This document shows positions 48,291 through 57,051 of a stretch of 64,000 nucleotides of DNA, piece after piece. This DNA comes from Chrysemys picta bellii (Eukaryota > Chordata > Testudines > Emydidae). The DNA is taken from assembly GCF_011386835.1 (NCBI RefSeq), contig NC_088796.1:86325968-86389967 (forward strand), in the 5' to 3' direction. The notes beneath the pieces are model-generated. The model made no database searches. It was not told the origin of the DNA and saw nothing but the letters and a program-made list of their open reading frames with translations. A program made the translations under genes and the position numbers. Every line of letters begins with the position of its first letter. The first letter of the stretch is position 1.

Positions 48291-48790
48291 CTGAGGGAGC
48301 CCCATATCAGAATATCCTATAGCCCAGTGGTTACAGCATTCACTTGAGAAGTGGCAGATCCCTGATCTTCAGGAAGAAGAGGGAATTGAATAGGGGGTCT
48401 CCCATGTTCCTCCCCTCCCCCGCCCCCAGGCATTTTGTTTTGCTCACTCATAGGAAATCAATCCAATAGCTGAGGTCTGAGCATACTTAGCAGATTGGGC
48501 CATGCCCACAAGTCAGTTGTAGAAACACCTATCTTTCTTTGGTTCATGCATAACTCTGGGGCTTAGGCACCTGCACGCCCAGCCTGGGGCTACATTGTAC
48601 ATGCCCACAGGCAGAAAAATAGGTGCTGAAGAAATTTTGCTGAAAAAATTTAGGTGCCGAGTGAGTTTTAGGCACCTACAGGGCTTGGAGGCAGCTGAGC
48701 AGGGGCTTTATGGGGGGCCTGATTCTAGGATTTAGGTGCCTGAAGTGGCAGTGAGGCACCGAAGTCCTTTTGTGACTACAGACCCTAATT

Positions 48791-51561
48791 CTACCCATGT
48801 ATTGTATAGGGCACCTGTGCAGACAACTTTAGGCTGTGGATTCCATTAAGTTAAGCACTGAAACCTAAGTGCCCCTTGTGGATCTTGCCAACTGTATTAA
48901 TCTCTCTTAGATACTATTTTTTGCCCTGATAGTTATAGACATCTTGAAAATCATCACTTTTGAGCATGTTATTTCAAATTCTCTGACAATTTAAAGGAAG
49001 ATTTGAATTTTAATTCTAGGTAATAGCGGTCTCAGTCATTCCACATTGTTCACTCTCTCTGCCTTCTTCATCTTTTGCTTCCCACATACTAATTCATAAC
49101 GTTCTGCTGTGATAAGATATGCATAAACATATGTTAAGTAGTAGAAGCAATGAGCTGGAACCTCTGGCTTCATCTGATGTTGCTGCAAGCTGCTTTCTCT
49201 GAGGAAGTTGTCAGTAATGTCACTAGTTTTGACAAGAAGACTGTAATGAATAGGTTCATTTTTAATGTATCACCTCTGAACATACAGTGTTTTGAATAAA
49301 GCAGAGGAATATGTTGCAGGGGTGGGTGTGTGCGTGTGTGTGTGCTGTGTTTATCATACATTGATCCCAAAATATTTTATTAGACTAAGGAAAACCAATC
49401 ACATTTCTGTTTTAGATTTCCATTAGAACCCTTCCACTGATACAGTGACTGTTTACAAAGTTTAAAAGTATTTATATTCCATCAGCCAATGAAGAGTGCT
49501 GGGTGGGAAGGTTTGGAGATTCAGTATAGCTCCATTCTTTTCTGCTTTCAGTTGGGCCTGAAATGTCATAAGAAGAGGAGGGTTTTTTTTTCCTTACTCA
49601 TAATTATGATAATTATTTTATGTATTAAGCACCAGTGTGCTCTGCTCTGTACAGGGCATAAAATGAGGTGGTCCCAATTTAAAAAAAAAATTATTTTAGT
49701 GCTTCTGTTGCTGGGTTTGGTTAAAAGGGATCTGAAAATGCTGAGCCATCAAAATGAAAAATAAGTTACCTAGACTATATAAAAGCTGTCAGAAGCTTTC
49801 ATTAGGGTTCTGATCAAATTTTGGGCAAAAATTTGGGCCATCTTCTTTTTTATCCAAATCACTTTGCCAATTCTAACAATAAATTCTTCCTGTACATTTA
49901 AACCTTGAATATGACATCCATCACATTCTCTAATCTTTCAAGTACAGCAGGACAGACCATATGTAAGTGATAGATGCTCAGTCCTGCAGTATTTAAAGGA
50001 TCCTCCAACATGTTGCAAGTTGAAAAATTCCAATGGAATGCATTATGGGATAACTTAAAGGTGACCTCCAAAGGGGAAAAAATGTACTGTTCCCTTTGTT
50101 CTTCTTTATGATTTATATAGATAACCTTAAAAGCTTTCTTCAACTACTCAGTCCCCCAAAATGCCTAACTAGAGAAGGGAGCTTAGATTGAGCAGAGCAT
50201 GAGCATCACAGTAATATTTAAAACAGAGATGAGCCAAACTGCAAAATTTAGATCCAGATCAAATTTTGCTGAATTTCAGAAATGCTCAGACCCAGGGTTT
50301 TGGTTTGGATCTCTCCTGTATTTTAAAGACATAGTCTGATTTGACCTAAGATTGAAAGGACCACCTTAGCACAGTTTAATTCCCTGGCAGTCTTCATTCT
50401 AGATATTCTAAAATAAGACAACTGATCCAAAGGGCACACAAGGATAAGGGGCAGGAGTATTATGAAAGCCCACAATAGCGTGCCCTAAAATAATTCCCTC
50501 CTCTTTTTCCACCAAATCCTTACATACAGAGTGAATTTCTTTCCTCAGAGTAGTTCATTAATGAGCTCATCAGAAATAGGCAGAACTCCAAGTTACCACA
50601 CTGAACAGATATTGAGAGGATACAGAAACTAAAGTTTTGTGAACATCCCAGATTCTCTTCTCTGCAGATAATTGAGAACATTGCTAAGTAAAGTTTAGTG
50701 ACATTTCTTACGCACCCCTTCCTTAAATAAACATGACTTAAGATATAAAATCACATGAAATGAAAGAAAGATATAATAATATGCACACAATCTATTGTTG
50801 ACCTAAAGGTTAATACAATTTTGGGGCTTTCTAGGGTCACGCACAGATGTCCTGATTTCAAGTTTGAACCTTCAAGTACAAAGAAATATATACAAATAAC
50901 AAAATAAAAATAAAGCATGTTGAACTCCATCTACGTTTAGGATCAAGACAGTTAACTATTCATTTTCTGGAGGACTTAAATAAAATGGGCTGCCATCCTT
51001 TGTAAATTCAATGGCATGCTCATCTTATTCAGATGCATTGTGTCTAAATTTCCTGTCATTTAAAAGAAAATGAGAAGCTTTTCTTCAGGGAGAGAGAAAA
51101 TGTTTCTGAGAGTTCTCTGCATAATCAGTGAAACAATGAAAGTACAAACAATTATATGTTAAAACAAAAACTCCAGCACAATCTCATCAATTTTCCATTT
51201 TAATTAGGTTTCCATTTGAGTTTTGCAAAAATGTTAATAGTAATCGAAGATTCATAAAGCAATTATTTGGGCCTGGGTTTGTATGTTGTTCTTAAGACAG
51301 TGGAAGGATGGCTAGCACTCACACTTTCTCTTGTCTTTTTTCCTCCCCTTCCCACATTTTTCCATTATACTACATCTCTTTTTGTCCACTCATCCAAGTT
51401 TCAGTGTATTAACCATTGCAAGAGAAGAATGCGAAAAAAGCCACGAGGGACATGAAGAAAAAAAATCCTGGCTACTTTTCTTGTAGTGCAACTGACTTTT
51501 AATAAGAAGGAAGACCACATGAAGAACATTGTAATACTTTGTACATCCACCTTATAAAGCT
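48791..51561. other. Unique AT-rich sequence
   Basis: No gene or transposon recognised; a (TG)n-rich run lies at about 49321-49346 and poly-A/T tracts near 49580 and 49680. Confidence 0.5.
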
Positions 51562-51689
51562 CAGAGGGGTAGCCGTGTTAGTCTGAATCTGTAAAAAGCA
51601 ACAGAGGGTCCTGTGGCACCTTTGAGACTAACAGAAGTATTGGGAGCATAAGCTTTCGTGGGTAAGAACCTCACTTCTTCAGATGCAAG
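51562..51689 (+). mobile_element. Turtle SINE (GGGTAGCCGTGTTAGTCTG type)
   Basis: Opens CAGAGGGGTAGCCGTGTTAG, then GTCTGAATCTGTAAAAAGCA, GGTCCTGTGGCACCTTTGAG, GGGAGCATAAGCTTTCGTGG and ends near CTTCAGATGCAAG. Direct, unfolded form of the SINE seen inverted at 29.1 kb. 3' part and target duplication not evident, so it is truncated. Confidence 0.92.
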
Positions 51690-52293
51690 TAATGGAACAG
51701 AGGTGAGGTGGAGCAATTAGTTAAAGGACTAGTTACTCATCTGATGTATCCAGAGTGATTCTATGGAAGTCAACTGAAAATCTGGCACAATACATTTAAA
51801 ATCAAACTTGAAAAAAAGCAAATAAACTTCCCTATTGTTTTTTGATTTGTTTAGAATTTCTGAGAGAGGAAAGCCTTGCTTAATGTGTTTAAAATGGCTT
51901 TGTTGCAGAAAAGGGGAATCAGTATTAGGTGTTAGCTCTTAGAACAAAACCCAAAGATATAAAAATTGATCTACTACATGGGGTTTCTGAGCCTGCAAAG
52001 AGTTATTACAGCTGGAGTTGGGGGGAACTGTCAGGACTCCAGTTCTACTGAGGTAGAGCCCTGTGATTTTTCACTTTTGGGAGAAAAATAGAAGTTAAAT
52101 CTCAAGAGCCCATCTGTCAAATAGTTGATTATTTCATCAACGTAGTTAATATCTTTCGGGCCTTAGAAAATGAATTATTTCTCACGATAGTTTGTCTTCA
52201 AATGACTGTCATGTTAAAGTAGACATGTTATATTCTGCTGTGCAAGAGCTCAGTGCTCAGGTTCTGAGCTCCAGCAACAGGCACAGCCAGAGA
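51690..52293. other. Unique AT-rich sequence
   Basis: Nothing recognised. Confidence 0.5.
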
Positions 52294-52298
52294 GTACT

Positions 52299-53212
52299 TG
52301 TCAAGGCTGATTCCCCACTCTGGCACTTCGAGTGCAGAAGGTGGAGGCCCACAAGGATTTTAAAAATTAATACTGGCCACTCCAGGCTTATATTAAACTC
52401 CCCAGGTTACAGCTTTTCTCTGACCTTGGCTTGCCTGCCACCACCCAAATGCAAAAAAAAAAAAAACCTTTGAACCCAGGAAGGAGCACTTAGGAATTCC
52501 TTCCTGTGGGATACCCTCAAGCCCTTTCACAACTTCCCCCCCCCTCACCCCCCAGGGAAGAGCTGAGAAAGAAAACAAAGGAAATTAGCAGTTGCCACCA
52601 GCTAATTAAACAACATGTGCACAAACCTCTTAGGACACAAAATCCAATACTGTTCTTAAAAAAGGTAAAATTTATTAAAAACAAAAAGAAAGGAAATACA
52701 TTTGGAACTTAGGCTTTTTGCTAGTTCTTAAAAGAAACAATTACAAAAATTAAGAATCAAGATAGCTCTCTAGAGGTTCAGCTTAAAAGTTACAAGCAAA
52801 ACAAAAGCATCTGGGGTTAGCACCGAGGAGATCCACGAGCCAAAATAAAGAAATAAACCTGACTGTGCCTATTTAAACATTTTCTGTCCAATGATTTCTT
52901 CTAAGTATAGAAGATGAATTTTCATACCTGGTTCAAGCCTTACACAGCATTCCTGCTTATAGCATTGCTGCTCCGTATCTCCTTCTCCGGAGAACAGATA
53001 AAGGGGAAGTTTTTTTCCCTGTTTAAAAAGTTCCAGGCTTCCCATTGGCTCCTTTGGTCAGGTGTCCACTCCTTTTCCATTACCTGGGGAACTTTGCTAA
53101 TCTTTTACAGGTAAAGCAAGCAGAGAACAGCCACCAAGAGGGACTTTATAGTTAACTGGCAGGCTGGGTGTTCATAAAAGGGAGCTACCCTGCCCCCCTT
53201 TCATTTATTACA
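52299..53212 (-). mobile_element. Solo LTR, 914 bp, minus strand
   Basis: Bounded by TGTCAAGGCTGATTCC and TTTCATTTATTACA (TG...CA), with an exact 5-bp duplication GTACT at 52294-52298 and 53213-53217. On the minus strand AATAAATTTTACC near 52.66 kb can serve as polyadenylation signal. No retroviral interior. I recall this LTR as common in turtle genomes. Confidence 0.88.
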
Positions 53213-53253
53213 GTACTAGAGAATCATTTGAGAAGCTCTTTCAATGGCTAAAT

Positions 53254-53960
53254 CAGGCCTGCACAACATACGGCCCGCGGGCCGCATTTGGCCCGTGGGG
53301 GCTCACTGTGCGGCCCGCGGGGGGATTCTAAACCCCACGCGCACATCTGTCTCGCGTCCCAACCGCACATTGGTCAGGACGCCCTTTAACCGCTCGCTCA
53401 CCATTACCGCCAAAGTCCGCGCGGCTGGAGCCGGGCCACGCCGCCACCGCACAGTGCCTGGAGCACCAGGTCAGGCTGAGCTTGCAGTCCCCCCGCTTCC
53501 CGTGAATCAGCTGTTTGCGCAGGAAGCCTGGGAGGGCTGAGAAGCAAGCGGCGGCTTCGCGCTCAGGCCCAGGGAGGCGGAGCGGAGGGGAGCTGGGACG
53601 GGGAGCAGTTCCCCTTTGCGCCCCTCCCCCCACGTTACCTGCTGTGGTGCTGGCGGCTCCCCCCACCCCAGCTCACCTCCGCTCCGTCTCCGCCTCCCTG
53701 GGCTTGAGCGCGAAGCTGCCGCTTGCTTCTCTGCCCTCCCAGGCTTCCCGCGCGAACAGCTGATTTGCGGGAAGCGGGGGGGAGGGGGAGAAACGGGGCG
53801 GAGTGTTCAGAGGCGGAGCGGAGGTGAGCTGGGGTCGGAGGAGCCGCGGGGTGGTGCTGAGGAAGGAGGGGTTGTTTCCGCGGGGCCGGGGGGTTTTGGC
53901 CCTCAGTTGTTTTCTTTGGAGTAATATGGCCCTCACCGCTTTACGAGTTGTGCAGGCCTG
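53254..53960. mobile_element. hAT-type fold-back element, 707 bp
   Basis: Ends CAGGCCTGCACAAC and GTTGTGCAGGCCTG are perfect inverted repeats, with GGCTAAAT duplicated at 53246-53253 and 53961-53968. Subterminal CGGCCCGCGGGCCGC follows the Charlie style. The GC-rich interior is a long palindrome: about 53493-53590 (GGAAGCCTGGGAGGGCTGAG...) mirrored at about 53680-53790 (CTCTGCCCTCCCAGGCTTCC). No transposase. CpG-rich and promoter-like in composition only. Confidence 0.92.
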
Positions 53961-53997
53961 GGCTAAATAAAGGGATAGAGGTGTCTATGGCATAGAG

Positions 53998-54333
53998 CAG
54001 GGGTCGGCAACGTTTGGCATGTGGCTCGCCAGAGTAAGCACCCTGGCGGGCCGGGCCAGTTTTATTTACCTGCTGACGCAGCAGGTTCGGCCGATCGCGG
54101 CCCCCACTGGCCTCGGTTCGCCGTCCTGGGCCAATGGGGGTGGCGAGAAGCGGCGCGGGTGAGCGATGTGCTGGCTGCGGCTTCTCGCCGCCCCCATTGG
54201 CCCGGGACGGCGAACCGAGGCCAGTGGGGGCCGCGATCGGCCAAACCTGCCGCATCAGCAGGTAAATAAAACTGGCCCGGCCCGCCAGGGTCTGTACCCT
54301 GGAGAGCCGCGTGCCGAACGTTGCCAACTCCTG
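53998..54333. mobile_element. hAT-Charlie-type palindromic MITE, 336 bp
   Basis: Ends CAGGGGTCGGCAACGTTTGG and GAACGTTGCCAACTCCTG are inverted; GCATAGAG is duplicated exactly at 53990-53997 and 54334-54341. Two arms of about 110 bases (GGCCGATCGCGGCCCCCACT and its inverse) meet near 54160. Non-coding. Confidence 0.93.
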
Positions 54334-54873
54334 GCATAGAGCTTTTGCAGGAATGGAGGAGATTAAAAAAAGGAAGAAAATAAGAAGTATTTTGAAGAAC
54401 CTCTGAAAATAAAAAGTGAAAAAACAACTATTTACTAGCAGGGCCAGCTCTAGGTTTTTTGCCGCCCCAAGCAAAAAACAAATTTGGCTGCCCCCACCCC
54501 AGCCCTGGGCTCTCAAACCCCCCCCCCACACACACACACACACCAGTGCCCTCCCACACCCACACCCCCTGCCGCCCCAGCACTGGGCACTCCCCCTCAC
54601 CCCACCCACACCCCCTGGGCTCCCCCCACCAGTGCTGACTCGCCTCCAGCCAGTCCAGCACTGGCAGGGTTGGGGTAAGCAGCGGGGCTCCCGGGCCACG
54701 CCTCAGCCCAGGGTCTCTCCAGCCAGGGCTTCCACCTCCAGGACCAACCAGGACCCAGGAGAATAGAGCCGGGGAACCGCCCTGGCGGGGGGCTGAGGAG
54801 CCAGGGCAGGGTAGCCCCAGAGGGAGCGGAGCCCTGGAGAGTGGGACATGGGGCCCGCACTGCAGCGCCCTCT

Positions 54874-54960
54874 ATGGCCCCGCTGCTGCTTCTGGCCGCC
54901 CTGCTGCAGCCCCTGAGTGATTCGGGCCACTTCGCCCAGCCCCGGCTGCAGCGCTGGGGG
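54874..54960 (+). pseudogene. Captured 5' coding piece with signal-peptide-like start
   Basis: From the ATG at 54874 the frame reads MAPLLLLAALLQPLSDSGHF then AQPRLQRWG, a textbook short signal peptide: a leucine/alanine core and a likely cleavage site after it. The frame is cut at 54960 by the nested element and, allowing for the duplicated 8 bases, continues at 56772. The host gene is not recognised. It is inside a transposon with no promoter evidence of its own, so expression is doubtful. Could also be chance in GC-rich DNA. Confidence 0.4.
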
Positions 54961-55784
54961 CAGGGCCGGCTCTAGACTTTTTGCTGCCCCAAGCAAAAAA
55001 AAATTTTGGCTGCCCCCACTGCACCCTCCTGCCGCCCCAGCCCTGGGTCACTGGTAACTCGCTCCCAGGGCGAGTCATTCAGCAGGAATTTTGGATGTGC
55101 ACAGAACATAGACAGGATTGGTTCCCATATGGTTACAGAACTGCAGTGAAGTGGAACAATTTTCAGCTTGTGTGACTCGCAAGGATCTGGATGCATATTA
55201 TAAGACTATCTTACATAAATGAGGAAAAGTTGAGGTGCCTTTATTATTCTTTTGTTCCACTCTTTCTTTCTATGGGGAATTTGCCAATGCAATATCACTG
55301 TCTTCCTTTTAAACAAATAAAACTAAAAATTAAAAATAAAATAATAATAATAAAAAAGCAATGGCTGTTGAAAATAGCAATTCCAGTCCTAATAACCACT
55401 GGGAAGCATTTCTTGCTCAATTTATTCTACTTTTTCCTACAGCAAGTTACAGTGGATCGGTATATTTGATTTGGGAGAAATGAAGTAACAGCTGCCCAAA
55501 TTGAGCTTGAGCACTCCTGAATTTTGAGGGTGTTCAAATCTGGAAGGCAGGTGCTGGATTCCCTTTCTGAATATTAGCTAAATCTGGAAAAGAAAAGTCA
55601 ATTTCTGCTTCCATAGCTCAGAAGTGTAAATCCTCCTACGTGCCTGGTACTGTATCTAAAGCTGCCCTCCCCTCCCTTACTTTTCATTTTAAATTCTAGG
55701 GGGATCCACGTACCTGCCTTGCTAGGCTTCAGATGGATGGACTAAATGGACATTGCACCCTCTAATTCTTTTTTGGGGGGAGAG

Positions 55785-56470
55785 CCCAGGGCTGGGGTGG
55801 CAGGAGGTGCGGGGAGGCGGAGGGGGAGCCCAGGCTGGGGCGGCAGGAGGTGCAGGTGGGGGCCAGAGCTGGGGCAGCAGGGAGTGCAGGTGCAGGGGGG
55901 GGGAGGAGAAGAGCCCAGGGCTGGGGTGGCAGGAGATGCGGGTCGGGGGGGGAAGAGCCCAGGGCTGGGGCGGCAGGAGGTGCAGGTGGGGGCCAGAGCT
56001 GGGGCAGCAGGGAGTGCAGGTGCGGGGGGGGGGGAGGAGAAGAGCCCAGGGCTGGGGTGGCAGGAGATGCGGGTCGGGGGGGAAGAGCCCAGGGCTGGGG
56101 TGGCAGGAGATGCGGGTCGGGGGGGGAAGAGCCCAGGGCTGGGGTGGCAGGAGATGCGGGTCCGGGGGGGAAGAGCCCAGGGCTGGGGCGGCAGGAGGTG
56201 CAGGTGGGGGCCAGAGCTGGGGCAGCAGGGAGTGCAGGTGCGGGGGGGGGGGGAGGAGAAGAGCCCAGGGCTGGGGTGGCAGGAGGTGCAGGTGGGGGCC
56301 AGAGCTGGGGCAGCAGGGAATGTGGGTGCAGGGGGGGGGGAGAAGAGCCCAGGGCTGGGGCGGCAGGAGGGTGCAGGTGGGGCCCAGAGCTGGGGCAGCA
56401 GGGGGTGTGGGCGGGGGAGAGTCCAGGGCTGGGGCAACACAGGAGTGCAGGGGGAGCCCAGGGCTGAGGG
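55785..56470. repeat. G-rich minisatellite, ~38-48-bp units
   Basis: About fifteen units around GAGCCCAGGGCTGGGG.GGCAGGAG.TGC and CAGAGCTGGGGCAGCAGGGA, each followed by a G run. Two unit types alternate, giving a higher-order period. The same unit occurs in two to three copies at 33343-33470 and, in the opposite strand, at 54485-54640, so it belongs to the terminal module of this hAT family. Confidence 0.88.
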
Positions 56471-56590
56471 GGGGGGGCAGCAAAAAACCTAGAGCTGGCT
56501 CTGTCCCTACAATTTACAGCAAGGTTCAGCATGAGGTTTCAGTTCTACACTCCTTCCCCCACCCTTTCCTGTTAATTGCGGCCGAGGGAA

Positions 56591-56668
56591 TGCTGGGAAA
56601 TGTAGTTCTTTCCCTGCTCCAGGGCTGGCTCTATAGGCAGGGAGCTAACCAAGGAACTACAGCTCCCA
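56591..56668. promoter_or_regulatory. Pair of opposed ZNF143/SBS-like motifs
   Basis: TGCTGGGAAATGTAGTTC (56591-56608) is, inverted, GAACTACATTTCCCAGCA, near the ZNF143 (Staf) site ACTACAATTCCCAGCATGC. GGAACTACAGCTCCCAGG (56653-56670) is a second, facing copy. The first lies in the spacer, the second inside the mini-MITE. Such motifs mark bidirectional promoters; here they may be a captured promoter piece. Function not shown. Confidence 0.45.
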
Positions 56669-56763
56669 GGGCTCTTCTCAGCTCTCATGCTGGATTCTTG
56701 CGCCCCTGCAAATTTGCCGCCCCAAGCACCTGCTTGCTTTGCTGGTGCCTAGAGCCAGCCCTG
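56620..56763. mobile_element. Mini-MITE at the right end of the nested composite
   Basis: Begins CAGGGCTGGCTCTATAGG and ends GCCTAGAGCCAGCCCTG within 144 bases; its left flank (CCCTGCTC) does not match its right flank, so it moved as part of the larger unit. Confidence 0.75.
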
Positions 56764-56771
56764 GCTGGGGG

Positions 56772-56945
56772 GCAGCTGCCCTGCGGCACCTGCAGGCAGC
56801 TCCGTGTGCCCCACGGGGCAGCCTTCAGCCTGAGTGTCCCCCGCTCGGAGCCTGCCCGGCCCAGCCACAAGGTGCGGGCGCTGCTCCCCCGCGGCACGAA
56901 CCGCAGCAGTCCAAGGGTGCCCCACGCACAAGGTGCTGCTGCTGC
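56772..56945 (+). pseudogene. Continuation of the captured block
   Basis: Non-repetitive GC-rich DNA between the nested element and the terminal mini-MITE. In the frame that continues the signal-peptide start it reads AALRHLQAAPCAPRGSLQPE; one frame over it reads QLPCGTCRQLRVPHGAAFSL and SHKVRALLPRGTNRSS, which looks more protein-like, so a one-base shift is possible. No stop in either frame. Family not recognised. Confidence 0.35.
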
Positions 56946-57043
56946 CAAGGCCGGCTCTAGGCTTTTGCCGCCAGAAGAAAAAAATGGCCGGAATGCCGCC
57001 CCTGAAAATGTGCCGCCCCAAGCATGTGCTAGAGTCGGCCATG
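56946..57043. mobile_element. Mini-MITE at the right end of the outer composite
   Basis: CAAGGCCGGCTCTAGGC to CTAGAGTCGGCCATG, 98 bases, both ends of the family, with TGCCGCCCCAAGCATGTGCT typical of the subterminal part. Confidence 0.7.
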
Positions 57044-57051
57044 TTTACTAG

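Larger units (their letters stand above)
45745..48790. mobile_element. Large palindromic element hosting two other insertions
   Basis: The left part (GATTTAGATGCCTAACTGCC; AACCCCTGCTCAGCTGCCAC; CACCTGGGATGTGGGAGAGG) is mirrored in the right part (GGCAGTGAGGCACCGAAGTC; GAGGCAGCTGAGCAGGGGCT; ACTTGAGAAGTGGCAGATCC). The arms are separated by an endogenous-retrovirus LTR and leader (about 47.2-48.29 kb), and the left arm has a hAT MITE at 45878-46103. Non-coding. Ends are approximate and no target duplication was found. Confidence 0.55.
54961..56763. mobile_element. Nested composite hAT-type element, 1.8 kb
   Basis: Ends CAGGGCCGGCTCTAGAC and GCCTAGAGCCAGCCCTG are inverted; GCTGGGGG is duplicated exactly at 54953-54960 and 56764-56771. 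It contains a terminal module (to about 55062), about 680 AT-rich non-repetitive bases (55065-55740), a G-rich minisatellite, an internal right-type terminus at 56503, a 116-base spacer, and a mini-MITE (56620-56763). It belongs to the same family as its host, so a family member jumped into a relative. Confidence 0.88.
54439..57043. mobile_element. Composite hAT-type element, 2.6 kb
   Basis: Left end CAGGGCCAGCTCTAGG, right end CTAGAGTCGGCCATG (decayed), and an exact 8-bp duplication TTTACTAG at 54431-54438 and 57044-57051. Content in order: C-rich terminal module (54439-54650), a non-repetitive GC-rich block with a signal-peptide-like frame (54660-54960), a second composite (54961-56763), the continuation of the block (56772-56945), and a terminal mini-MITE (56946-57043). 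Built the same way as the 31.2-kb element. No transposase. Long frames over 55.7-57.05 kb come from the G-rich minisatellite. Confidence 0.88.

Noticed and set aside
53260..53960. CpG island promoter of a host gene
   Set aside because: The CpG-rich block coincides exactly with a hAT element flanked by an 8-bp duplication; no transcript start or exon follows.
56503..56620. Separate hAT element ending at 56503
   Set aside because: Its right flank TCCCTACA has no matching 8-mer beside any left-type end in the window, so it is treated as an internal terminus of the composite.
55753..57051. Very long plus-strand open frame (432 codons) and similar minus-strand frames
   Set aside because: They are produced by a G-rich minisatellite with few stop-capable triplets in any frame. 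Low-complexity G/A/R/P-rich products on both strands show it is composition and not selection.
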